Shown: piece by piece, positions 8,657 to 15,749 of the stretch
How the letters are laid out: the number at the start of each line of letters is the position of its first letter
Numbering within the stretch: position 1 is the stretch's first letter
From: Candidatus Heimdallarchaeota archaeon
GTDB taxonomy: Archaea > Asgardarchaeota > Heimdallarchaeia > Heimdallarchaeales > Kariarchaeaceae
DNA length: 16,895 nt
Reading direction: 5' to 3'
Assembly (NCBI GenBank): GCA_029882335.1
Contig: JAOUKW010000036.1
Coordinates: forward strand, 1-16,895
The notes under the pieces: model-generated
Seen by the model: the letters and a program-made list of their open reading frames with translations, nothing else
Told to the model about the DNA's origin: nothing
Database searches by the model: none
Made by a program: the position numbers and the translations under genes

Positions 8657-9589
8657 GTGAGTCAAAAAGATAAAATCAAATTATTGATCCTAGATGATGA
8701 TGTTCAAATTGTGAACTCAATTTCTCGGTTTTTTCAAAAACAATTTGATATTATTGTAACTCGCAATGCCAGTGATGCTATAAATTTGCTCAATAAACAA
8801 TCAATAGCCATAGCTCTTCTTGATTATAATTTAAATGACAACATAAATGGTGTAGAAATATCGAAAAGCTTGAAAAATACTAATCCATTTATTCGTACTA
8901 TCATGGTTACAGGAGAGAATAATATATACACTGCAATTGAGGCTTTGAATAGTGGAGCTGTAGATTCATTTTTAACGAAGCCGATAAATATTCAAGAATT
9001 ACGGGGTGTTATCCAGAAAAATTTAGATGCTTGGATTTCTACTAAAGAAAAACTGGATATAATTGTTAGTAAATTACATAGAGGTGATGAAATATCACAA
9101 AGTGATATCAATTTTATGGGTTTAAAGCACTTATATCTGGATAAAATTATTAGTGAAGATCTAAAATTAAATGCAATTGATAAAATTGAATGTTTAGGGG
9201 TAGTTGTTACACAAGGATTAGACACTATTTGTTCGATTCAAGGAGAATTATTAAAAATCAAGCATCCACAAATCTATGCAGGTTTTATTGATACATTAAC
9301 AAACATTTCAAAATCATTATTTCAAGAATCAGAACTACATAAAATTAAAAAAATCAGGATACAAGATATTGATATCTATATAAAAAACAAAAACTCAACT
9401 AATTATACCTTTTATTTTACCAAATTTGCTGAATCTAATATTATTTATGAGAAATTAAATGAAGTTATAGAATTTATTGATGTCATACTTAAAAATCCTA
9501 AGTATGATAAAGAAAAATTAAGAGACATTGTTCAAGAAAAAATAGAAGTTTTAAATCTAAACTTATCTAAAATGGATCAATTGATTTAA
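8657..9589 (+). CDS. Response-regulator receiver protein with C-terminal sensory-like domain (2)
   Basis: Paralogue of the preceding gene, 310 residues. Counting from GTG 8657, the receiver domain (about 7-125) keeps D13/D14 (LLILDDD), phospho-acceptor D56 (ALLDYNL), T85 (IMVTGE) and K108 (FLTKPI). The linker (about 125-170) is longer and charged. The C-terminal domain (about 175-280) repeats the pattern of the first protein: LGVVVTQGLDTICS, then IYAGFIDTLTNISKSLF. A final helical tail follows. It has no recognisable DNA-binding output domain. Start: the longest frame opens with a GTG at 8648, but that GTG lies inside AGTGAT (8647-8652), a Shine-Dalgarno-like sequence 4 nt before a second GTG at 8657, which is preferred. 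It is separated from gene 1 by about 90 bp, so co-transcription is possible. Its stop codon overlaps the stop of the convergent acyl-CoA synthetase gene. Confidence 0.88.
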   Translation: MSQKDKIKLLILDDDVQIVNSISRFFQKQFDIIVTRNASDAINLLNKQSIAIALLDYNLNDNINGVEISKSLKNTNPFIRTIMVTGENNIYTAIEALNSGAVDSFLTKPINIQELRGVIQKNLDAWISTKEKLDIIVSKLHRGDEISQSDINFMGLKHLYLDKIISEDLKLNAIDKIECLGVVVTQGLDTICSIQGELLKIKHPQIYAGFIDTLTNISKSLFQESELHKIKKIRIQDIDIYIKNKNSTNYTFYFTKFAESNIIYEKLNEVIEFIDVILKNPKYDKEKLRDIVQEKIEVLNLNLSKMDQLI

Positions 9590-11274
9590 TTTGCTTCTTC
9601 TTGCTCTAAAATTTTTCTCTTTAATATTTTACCAATCATGGATTTTGGTAACTCTTTCTTGAAGGTAACTTTTTTGGGAATTTTGTAAGGAGCTAGACTT
9701 TTTGCACAAAAATCAATTAATTCGCTTTCTGTTGCTTCTTTGTTCTCTTTTAATACTACCCACGCAGCAACAATTTCTCCTTTATTTCTATCCTTAAGTC
9801 CTGCAACAGCTACTTCCAAAACTGCAGGGTGTGTATATATTACCTCTTCGACTTCTCTGGGAACAACATTATTTCCACTAACAATTATGAGTTCTTTTTT
9901 CCGATCTACAATTGATAAAAAGCCATCTTCATCCAACTTACCTATATCGCCTGTTAAAAACCAGCCATCTTCCTTTAATACTTCTTTTGTAGCGGTTTCA
10001 TTGTTCCAGTATCCTTTAAAAATTTGTGGACCTTTTAGACATATTTCTCCTTCTTGACCTACAGGAATCATTTTGGAGTAGTCATTTACATCTACGATTT
10101 TGACGAAAGTATCTGCAACAGGTGGTCCTACAGTTCCTATTCTTGGGGCTAATTTAGTTGAACCTAATGGATTTGCATTGGTAACTGGACTAGTCTCTGA
10201 TAATCCATAACCTTCTACTATTGATCCACCAGTTTTAGCCTCAAATTCTCTAGCTACTTCTAAAGGTAATGCAGCACCTCCAGATAAAACACCAATAACA
10301 CTTGATAAATCAATAGTTTCAAATTTTTTATTTGACATCATTGCAATCAACATAGTTGGTACACCTGGAAAAAATGTAATTTTATATTTTTCTACTAATG
10401 AAAGAGCATCTTCCACATTGAATTTTGGTAGTAGTACCATTGAAGTACCCATGGCTAATGAATTTCCTAAACATATGGTTAATGCAAAGGAGTGGAATAG
10501 TGGTAAAGCTGTTAGTACAGACCCGGTTCCATCTGGGATGTGATGAATAATTGATCTAGCCTGTTGTGCATTACATGAAATATTTCTATGGGTCAACATA
10601 GCTCCTTTAGACAATCCCGTAGTACCACCAGTGTATTGTAATAATGTCACATCATCAAGATTAACAACTTCTTCATTAAATTTACTGCTGTCTGCAGTTT
10701 TCATTAAATCCTTATATAAGAAAAATCCCTTTTTAGGTACAAATTTTGGATCAATTAATTTTTTAGTTAGTTTACCCAGAATTGTGATTATTGGTTTCAA
10801 ATAATCAGAGATGTTTGCCATTACACAAAATTCTAAATTAGTATCAGGCATGATCTTCTCAATTTTTTCCTGAAATAAGGTCAAGGAAATTATTCCTTTT
10901 GCACCAGAATCGTTCATCTGATGTATCAATTCTCTTTCAGTATATAGTGGGTTGGTTTGCACAATAATCGCACCTAATGACATTATTGCAAAATGAGAGA
11001 TTATATATTGTGGTACATTTGGTAGATCAACCGCTATACGGTCTCCTTTTTCTACGCCAAGTGCCTTTAATTGGACTGATAACTGTTTTACTTCATTTAA
11101 TGTATCTGCAAAATTTAATATTTTTCCTTTTGGAAAAATAATAAATGGATTATTTGGTTTTTCTAGTGCCCAGTTTTTTAGCATTTGGTAAGTACTTTCT
11201 TGTTTGTACTCTAAGGTTGTTGGTCTGACGCCTTCGAGTGAATTTAACCAAGGTGTTGGAATATTTGTAGTCAT
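9586..11274 (-). CDS. AMP-forming acyl-CoA synthetase (long-chain fatty-acid:CoA ligase type)
   Basis: ANL-superfamily enzyme that activates a carboxylic acid with ATP to acyl-AMP and then to acyl-CoA. Counting from ATG 11274 (562 residues): P-loop YTGGTTGLSKG (214-224), YGLSETSP (356-363), TGD (441-443) with the hinge IVDRKKELI (455-463), and the C-terminal catalytic Lys K549 in SMIGKILKR. Length and motifs fit FadD-like long- or medium-chain synthetases; acyl chain length cannot be read from sequence. No membrane anchor is clear. The longest frame begins at TTG 11292, but ATG 11274 has GAGG 7 nt upstream and better fits the family. It is a single gene on the minus strand, divergent from the alpha/beta hydrolase; the two may share regulation. 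Its TAA overlaps that of receiver gene 2 in the palindrome TTAA at 9586-9589. Confidence 0.94.
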   Translation of the reverse strand: MTTNIPTPWLNSLEGVRPTTLEYKQESTYQMLKNWALEKPNNPFIIFPKGKILNFADTLNEVKQLSVQLKALGVEKGDRIAVDLPNVPQYIISHFAIMSLGAIIVQTNPLYTERELIHQMNDSGAKGIISLTLFQEKIEKIMPDTNLEFCVMANISDYLKPIITILGKLTKKLIDPKFVPKKGFFLYKDLMKTADSSKFNEEVVNLDDVTLLQYTGGTTGLSKGAMLTHRNISCNAQQARSIIHHIPDGTGSVLTALPLFHSFALTICLGNSLAMGTSMVLLPKFNVEDALSLVEKYKITFFPGVPTMLIAMMSNKKFETIDLSSVIGVLSGGAALPLEVAREFEAKTGGSIVEGYGLSETSPVTNANPLGSTKLAPRIGTVGPPVADTFVKIVDVNDYSKMIPVGQEGEICLKGPQIFKGYWNNETATKEVLKEDGWFLTGDIGKLDEDGFLSIVDRKKELIIVSGNNVVPREVEEVIYTHPAVLEVAVAGLKDRNKGEIVAAWVVLKENKEATESELIDFCAKSLAPYKIPKKVTFKKELPKSMIGKILKRKILEQEEAN

Positions 11275-11333
11275 TTTCGTGCCTCTAGTCAAATAATTGT
11301 GTGATAATAAATTTATTAAGATGATGGAAAAAC

Positions 11334-11343
11334 TATATAAATT
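11334..11343 (-). promoter_or_regulatory. TATA box of the acyl-CoA synthetase gene
   Basis: AATTTATATA on the minus strand, a close match to the archaeal TTTATATA consensus, about 65 bp before ATG 11274. Transcription would start near 11312, giving a leader of about 35-40 nt that includes the GAGG ribosome-binding sequence at 11285-11282. Confidence 0.55.
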
Positions 11344-11422
11344 TCTTGAAAATTAAGAATAAAATGCATCAATTTAACTTTGATAGCAAGATGGAATTAA
11401 TTTTGTTTCAAATTGTGTGTAG

Positions 11423-11430
11423 TTTATAAT
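11423..11430 (+). promoter_or_regulatory. Candidate TATA box of the alpha/beta hydrolase gene
   Basis: TTTATAAT about 45 bp before GTG 11472, predicting a leader of about 20 nt. No Shine-Dalgarno sequence is seen in that short leader. Confidence 0.4.
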
Positions 11431-11471
11431 CAATATGAAAAATTCAAATTTACTTTGACAAATACACATTT

Positions 11472-12392
11472 GTGGAGATTCTTCCTCAAAATCACCAGTG
11501 GCGAAAAAGAGTTGAAAATACCCCAAATGATTATTCAAAGTTTATTGGTGAATGGTTGGTAGATATAGAAAAACAGGATATTTCAAAACCTGCATTGGGT
11601 ATTATCAATGGTTGGCAGGCTAGATATAGTGAGAATCAATGGTATGCAGAGGCATTGAAAGATTATATGTCTATTTATGCATATGATAGTCGTGGTCAAG
11701 GAAATTCACCTAAAGATGGAAAATTAGATGCTGTTCAAGGTGCAATCGATGCTAATGCGATATTAACAAAATCATTTGATGAATACGATCGTGTTTCAAT
11801 AGATAGTGGACTCTCGATTTCCAATAAATCCATTCAGGCTCATTGTGCGGGGGGAATGTCTGCAGCTGCTTTATTTGCAGGACGTTTTCCCATAGCTGAT
11901 CGTTTATCTTCTTTAATCCTCCTTTCACCTGTAAATACATTCAATTTACCTGTCTTTATTAAACCAATTTACTTTCTTCCTGCAAAATTGGTTCGTTTTG
12001 CGACTCGATATATCGCACCTAGTGTCATTAATAAAGTTCAAGCTTCAGAGGAATCAAGAAGAAATGCCATGCAAAGATTATCACGGATTGATATAAATGC
12101 AGGAGTTCGTCAATCAAAAGCTATATTTTGGAAAGAAAATGTTGAAAAATATTGGAAATATGTGAAAGTTCCAACACTAATTTTTGTATCACGAAAGGAT
12201 CCAGTTACTACAATTGAAGAATCAAAGGAAGTATTTGATTGTTTGCCATTTGGAATTTGGTGGGAGTTAAAAGCGGATGATCACTTTATACTCGAAAGTA
12301 ATATTGAACTCATTAAAAAAATATTACCTGAATTTACTTCTGATCCTTGGGGTTTTTACGATAAATACAAATCAAATTCTCCTGAAATTTAA
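11472..12392 (+). CDS. Alpha/beta hydrolase with Cys at the nucleophile position
   Basis: Alpha/beta-hydrolase fold protein of 306 residues. The early strand and oxyanion region read GIINGWQARYSE (43-54), followed by YDSRGQGNS (71-79), the typical D-x-R-G-x-G-x-S segment. The nucleophile elbow is AHCAGG (123-128), so the usual Ser is Cys125. The acid is probably D243 (SRKDPVT) and the base H271 (ADDHFI), giving a Cys-Asp-His triad. Residues 155-215, with a Pro/aromatic-rich segment, form the cap. No signal peptide. GTG 11472 is the only usable start upstream of the conserved region. Cys nucleophiles in this fold are known, for example in dienelactone hydrolase, and change the reaction profile, so simple esterase activity should not be assumed. 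It is divergent from an acyl-CoA synthetase, which hints at an acyl or thioester substrate, but that is guesswork. Substrate unknown. Confidence 0.85.
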   Translation: MEILPQNHQWRKRVENTPNDYSKFIGEWLVDIEKQDISKPALGIINGWQARYSENQWYAEALKDYMSIYAYDSRGQGNSPKDGKLDAVQGAIDANAILTKSFDEYDRVSIDSGLSISNKSIQAHCAGGMSAAALFAGRFPIADRLSSLILLSPVNTFNLPVFIKPIYFLPAKLVRFATRYIAPSVINKVQASEESRRNAMQRLSRIDINAGVRQSKAIFWKENVEKYWKYVKVPTLIFVSRKDPVTTIEESKEVFDCLPFGIWWELKADDHFILESNIELIKKILPEFTSDPWGFYDKYKSNSPEI

Positions 12393-12561
12393 ATTTATCA
12401 AAGTAAAAGATGTTTAACGATGTGTTGTGTTTATTTAAAATGGAGTCTAAGTTTACAATTGAATGTGTCGTCGATAAACATCACTAAGTGTGGTGGGTGT
12501 CGATACATATCGATACTCGTGTTTTCTTGTATGTCTTGTTTAAACTGTTGGGTTGTAAATA

Positions 12562-12580
12562 TGTGTGTGTGTGTGTGTGT
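12562..12580 (+). repeat. TG dinucleotide run
   Basis: Nineteen bases of perfectly alternating T and G. Such a run is uncommon in prokaryotic DNA and is prone to slippage; it lies in non-coding sequence, so no frame is affected. Confidence 0.9.
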
Positions 12581-12614
12581 TCTATCGAGAGTTGGTTGAT
12601 ATAATCTATTATAT

Positions 12615-12634
12615 TTTAGTGATGTTTAGTGATG
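12615..12634 (+). repeat. Tandem 10-bp direct repeat TTTAGTGATG
   Basis: Two perfect head-to-tail copies (12615-12624 and 12625-12634). The core TTAGTGATG appears a third time at 12753-12761, where it runs into the second copy of the TGATGAGTAAA repeat. Confidence 0.8.
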
Positions 12635-12724
12635 GATATTATATTTTTAATTCTTATTTTTATTTAAGTGTTTGTTGATGTATGGTTGTGTGTTTTTGTT
12701 TGTCGTTATTTGGTCGTTTTTTCT

Positions 12725-12833
12725 AATGATGAGTAAAGATAGATAATGATTGTTAGTGATGAGTAAAGATGAATGTTATTTCAATTGTTATTTTATAAAG
12801 TTACATTATAAACCTAAAAGTTTACTCATCATT
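12725..12833. repeat. Direct and inverted repeat set TGATGAGTAAA
   Basis: TGATGAGTAAAGAT occurs at 12727-12740 and 12757-12770, 30 bp apart. The first copy extended by two bases (AATGATGAGTAAA, 12725-12737) is perfectly complementary over 13 bp to TTTACTCATCATT at 12821-12833. The second copy matches it over 11 bp. Either direct copy could pair with the inverted one in RNA, making mutually exclusive stems, or the set could be binding sites for a regulator of the downstream ABC operon. Confidence 0.7.
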
Positions 12834-12890
12834 CTTTTGGTGCAGTGATAAAGTCTGCGATCAAATAATAAAAGATTAATTTCAAATTTT

Positions 12891-12900
12891 TATTTATATC
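12891..12900 (+). promoter_or_regulatory. Candidate TATA box of the ABC-2 operon
   Basis: TATTTATATC centred about 25 bp before ATG 12921. At normal archaeal spacing, transcription would begin at or next to the ATG, giving a leaderless first gene, in keeping with the lack of a Shine-Dalgarno sequence there. If so, the repeats further upstream are not in this mRNA. Confidence 0.5.
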
Positions 12901-12920
12901 AGAAAGTCTATGATGGTTTA

Positions 12921-13877
12921 ATGTCTAAACAAGTATTAACTGCAACAGATATTTGTAAATCATATGGTAAAAAAATTGCCTTGGACAATGTAACCTTTGA
13001 TCTTCGACGTGCTGAAATTCATAGTCTTTTGGGACCGAATGGTGCTGGAAAAACTACATTGATTAAAATCTTGGCTACGTTGTTGAATAAAGACTCTGGT
13101 TATGTAAATATTTTAGGGTATGATTTGGATAAAGATGAGAATAACATACGCCATGTTTTAGGATATGTTGGTCAAGATACTGAAAGAAGTGCTTATGCAC
13201 GATTAACTCCGGTCGAAAATTTAAGATTTTTCGGTGCTTTGAGAGGTTTATCTAAAGATCACATAGATGAAAAAATTGGACAGTTCTCTAAGTATATTGA
13301 ATTTGAGGAGAATTTAAATAAACAGTTTATGCATTTATCTGGTGGACAAAAACAAGTAGTTGTAATTATGAGAGCTCTTCTTCATGATCCACCAATTATA
13401 TTTTTAGATGAACCTACAAAAGGGTTAGATCCCATCATTGCCAAAAAAATACGATTATTTTTGAAGCAATATTCTGAAGATCAAAATAAATCAGTTCTAC
13501 TCACCTCTCATATTCTAACTGAAGTAGATGAAATGGCAGATCGTGTTTCACTTATACATGGAGGTAAAATAAAAATCACTGATTCACCACATAATTTGAA
13601 GTCAGGGATTGGAGTAAGTGATTTTATTGAATTAAAGAAAGACGAACTACCAACATTCCTTATTGATGAAATTCAAAATTTAGATGTGATAACAGGATAT
13701 CAAGAAAAAGATAAAGAATGGATCTCATTTGGAGTAAGTGATTTATTTTTGGGAACTGAATCCATTATAGATCTTTTAAGAAAGAATGATCTAAAAGTTG
13801 GTTTTAGGCATCATTCAGTAACTTTAGAAGATGCATTTATACATCGTATCGGTGTATTGGAAGAGGGCTTTGACTAG
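12921..13877 (+). CDS. ABC-2 type transporter, ATP-binding subunit (DrrA-like)
   Basis: ATPase subunit of an exporter, 318 residues. Walker A is GPNGAGKT (38-45), the Q-loop Q85 (YVGQD), signature LSGGQ (139-143), Walker B IIFLDEP (159-165) followed by TKGLD, and the H-loop His H197 (LTSHIL). All catalytic elements are intact. A C-terminal extension (about 215-318) of mixed alpha/beta sequence is like the DrrA/CcmA-type regulatory tail. It is the first gene of a three-gene operon; its TAG stop overlaps the Shine-Dalgarno sequence of the first permease. The subfamily usually serves drug, lipid or polysaccharide export; the substrate cannot be predicted here. Confidence 0.95.
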   Translation: MSKQVLTATDICKSYGKKIALDNVTFDLRRAEIHSLLGPNGAGKTTLIKILATLLNKDSGYVNILGYDLDKDENNIRHVLGYVGQDTERSAYARLTPVENLRFFGALRGLSKDHIDEKIGQFSKYIEFEENLNKQFMHLSGGQKQVVVIMRALLHDPPIIFLDEPTKGLDPIIAKKIRLFLKQYSEDQNKSVLLTSHILTEVDEMADRVSLIHGGKIKITDSPHNLKSGIGVSDFIELKKDELPTFLIDEIQNLDVITGYQEKDKEWISFGVSDLFLGTESIIDLLRKNDLKVGFRHHSVTLEDAFIHRIGVLEEGFD

Positions 13878-13882
13878 GTGAT
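13876..13882 (+). promoter_or_regulatory. Shine-Dalgarno sequence deciding the permease 1 start
   Basis: AGGTGAT overlapping the ATPase stop codon, 4 nt before ATG 13887. The GTG at 13878 is part of this ribosome-binding sequence, so it should not be called as the start although it opens the longest frame. Confidence 0.8.
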
Positions 13883-13886
13883 TACT

Positions 13887-14777
13887 ATGACGTTTGTCGA
13901 TCAAGATCATATATTATTAAGTAAACCTGAACCAGTGGATGAAGTTAAACTAATTTATGGGTATTCTAAACCTGTTTCTAATTGGTCAGTTTTGAAAGCG
14001 ACATTTAAGAAACAAATGCAGATTTATTTTAGATATAAAGCAAACCTCATCGGTGATATCGTGAGGATGCTTATAATGGTGGTCTTATTCTGGTTTTTTT
14101 CAGTAGCATTAGTTTTTGATGATTTAGTTCATAAAGATCCAAGAAGTAATTTTATATTTTACTTGAGTAGTTTCATGTTTCTTGTCTATGATGGACCTGC
14201 TATGTGGACTCCATATAATACGACGGTTGAAGATTTATATAATGGGACACTTGAAAGTATATATGTCAATCCTTCACCTCGTTACACCTATTATATTGGA
14301 ACAACATTTGCATCCATAACTTGGTCTAGCATCATTTTTGTTCCATTCTTTGTCACTATGATCTTTGCAGCTAAATTATCAGTATATCAAATCGTACTAA
14401 TACTTGTAATTGTAATATTGACTTTAGTTAGCATAAGTTTTATAGGCGTTATTATGGCGATGTCTATTATTTTATGGAAACAAACAAGATCATTAATGGG
14501 TATAATATCTACCTCATGGACATTTATGACTGGTGCAATTATTCCTTTTATCTCGTTACCCATAGCACTGCAACTTTGGGGATTTATATTCCCAATAACC
14601 GTGGGATATGATTTAATTCGACATTATGCTTTTGGTGATGATTGGGTATCTTTCATGGATGTTACATATCAATGGGGATTATTAATTTTTTACATTATTT
14701 TTTACTTTATAATCTCTATCAGAATGATTGCGAAAGTTGAAAAATACGCAAAAAATAAAGGTTTGCATTTGATTTAA
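13887..14777 (+). CDS. ABC-2 type transporter permease 1
   Basis: Integral membrane subunit of the exporter, 296 residues, with about six membrane segments: roughly 58-78, 88-106, 136-162, 166-194, 207-228 and 262-282. The N-terminus (1-55) is hydrophilic and cytoplasmic, with the amphipathic stretch QIYFRYKANLIG before the first segment, as in ABC-2/DrrB permeases. Conserved pieces shared with the next gene are NGTLE-x-IY-x-NPS-x-RY (119-133), ILWKQT (195-200) and GYDL-x-R-x-Y (240-247). Start ATG 13887 was chosen because AGGTGAT lies 4 nt upstream; the in-frame GTG at 13878 lies within that sequence. The stop overlaps the Shine-Dalgarno of permease 2. The two permeases most likely form a heterodimer with an ATPase dimer. 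Confidence 0.93.
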   Translation: MTFVDQDHILLSKPEPVDEVKLIYGYSKPVSNWSVLKATFKKQMQIYFRYKANLIGDIVRMLIMVVLFWFFSVALVFDDLVHKDPRSNFIFYLSSFMFLVYDGPAMWTPYNTTVEDLYNGTLESIYVNPSPRYTYYIGTTFASITWSSIIFVPFFVTMIFAAKLSVYQIVLILVIVILTLVSISFIGVIMAMSIILWKQTRSLMGIISTSWTFMTGAIIPFISLPIALQLWGFIFPITVGYDLIRHYAFGDDWVSFMDVTYQWGLLIFYIIFYFIISIRMIAKVEKYAKNKGLHLI

Positions 14778-14783
14778 GGTGAT
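14776..14783 (+). promoter_or_regulatory. Shine-Dalgarno sequence of permease 2
   Basis: AAGGTGAT overlapping the permease 1 stop codon and 3 nt before ATG 14787. Same form as before korA and permease 1. Confidence 0.75.
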
Positions 14784-14786
14784 TTT

Positions 14787-15659
14787 ATGGTTTTAATTCA
14801 AGCTGAAAATTTATTTACTCCGTCTTCTGATGTTCACTCAATTTCTAAATCGACAACAGTTTCTACTTTTCATGTAATAAAATCTAGTATTAGGCTAAAT
14901 TTAACAATATGGAAAAGATATAAGGCAAATCTAATCGGTGGTTTATTCGAAACTGCTATCTTTGCAGGTATGTTTTTATTGTTTGCAACTGCGGCAACTT
15001 TTCGAAATTTTAATTTGGATGACCGGGGAATGATGATATTTTTCCAATCTGCACTCGTGTTGTTCATATTTAATTCAGTAGCCTTATGGTCTCCTATTAA
15101 TGCAGTAACTCGGGATTTAAATAATGGTACTTTGGAGTTTATCTATAGTAATCCTTCATCTCGATATGGATACTTTGTTGGAATTATTATTTCAGAGGCT
15201 ATAGTAAAAATGATGTACTTTATCCCAATGTATCTCTTCTTGTTATCATTAACACATTTGTCAGGTTTAGATATACTATATTCTCTTTTGGTTATTTTAA
15301 TTGTAATCATTTCTTTGAGTGCATTTGGTATTTTGATTGCCTTAGCTGCAATACTTTGGAAACAAACAAGCTCAATTTCTCAATTAATAGGTACACTCTT
15401 TCAATTTTTATCTGGTACCTTCTTTCCGATAACAGTTTTTCCAGTGGGACTTCAATTTATGGCATATTTCTTTCCTTTTACTTTTGGTTATGATTTACTT
15501 CGGTATTATAGTTTTAATGGTAATTGGGAAACTATATTTCCAGTATATGTCGAATGGATACTTCTTTTCATATATTCTATTATTTACACATTGATCGCTA
15601 AAAGATTACTTAGGAAAGTTGAATCATATGCTAAAGTAAAAGGTCTGCATCTTCTTTAA
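14787..15659 (+). CDS. ABC-2 type transporter permease 2
   Basis: Second membrane subunit, 290 residues, a paralogue of permease 1 along its whole length. Membrane segments lie at about 50-71, 82-101, 128-155, 160-189, 203-228 and 252-272. It shares NGTLE-x-IY-x-NPS-x-RY (113-127), ILWKQT (189-194), FGYDLLRYY (233-241) and a C-terminal KVESYAKVKGLHLL matching the end of permease 1 (KVEKYAKNKGLHLI). The 9-bp gap after permease 1 and a good Shine-Dalgarno show co-translation. This points to tandem duplication of one permease gene followed by divergence into an obligate pair. It is the last gene of the operon. Confidence 0.93.
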   Translation: MVLIQAENLFTPSSDVHSISKSTTVSTFHVIKSSIRLNLTIWKRYKANLIGGLFETAIFAGMFLLFATAATFRNFNLDDRGMMIFFQSALVLFIFNSVALWSPINAVTRDLNNGTLEFIYSNPSSRYGYFVGIIISEAIVKMMYFIPMYLFLLSLTHLSGLDILYSLLVILIVIISLSAFGILIALAAILWKQTSSISQLIGTLFQFLSGTFFPITVFPVGLQFMAYFFPFTFGYDLLRYYSFNGNWETIFPVYVEWILLFIYSIIYTLIAKRLLRKVESYAKVKGLHLL

Positions 15660-15710
15660 ATATATTATTTCCACATTGTTTTCGATAGGATAATCAATTT
15701 TGTGTAGAAT

Positions 15711-15718
15711 TATAAAAT
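15711..15718 (+). promoter_or_regulatory. Candidate TATA box of the ILVBL-like gene
   Basis: TATAAAAT about 35 bp before GTG 15750, predicting transcription start near 15741 and a leader under 10 nt. This would separate the gene from the ABC operon. Confidence 0.35.
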
Positions 15719-15749
15719 AGCTTAAATTTACAGATTTATTTGAAGTTAT

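Larger units (their letters stand above)
12393..12920. other. G/T-rich non-coding region with short repeats
   Basis: A 528-bp stretch with stops in all frames and no RNA gene I can recognise. The plus strand is strongly keto-skewed; bases 12661-12720 contain 36 T, 16 G, 6 A and 2 C. It holds a TG dinucleotide run (12562-12580), a perfect tandem 10-mer TTTAGTGATG (12615-12634), two direct copies of TGATGAGTAAAGAT (12727-12740, 12757-12770) and an inverted copy (12821-12833). It ends with a TATA-like sequence just before the ABC ATPase gene. Function unknown; it may be an untranslated RNA, a regulatory region or the remains of something else. Confidence 0.7.

Noticed and set aside
7656..9589. 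A classic two-component system with DNA-binding output.
   Set aside because: No histidine kinase gene is in the window and neither receiver protein carries a helix-turn-helix or winged-helix segment.
11290..11292. TTG as the start of the acyl-CoA synthetase.
   Set aside because: The ATG at 11274 has GAGG 7 nt upstream, and the six extra residues have no family support.
12726..12762. Possible archaeal C/D-box guide RNA: ATGATGA (12726) and GTGATGA (12756) match the C-box consensus and are spaced like C and C'.
   Set aside because: No CTGA D or D' box is found in the expected places, and the two would-be guide stretches are nearly identical, which is not how these RNAs are built.
12841..12860. 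Small hairpin (GCAG...CTGC with a 9-nt loop) considered as a terminator.
   Set aside because: The stem is only four or five base pairs and no T-run follows directly; archaeal termination does not depend on such a hairpin.
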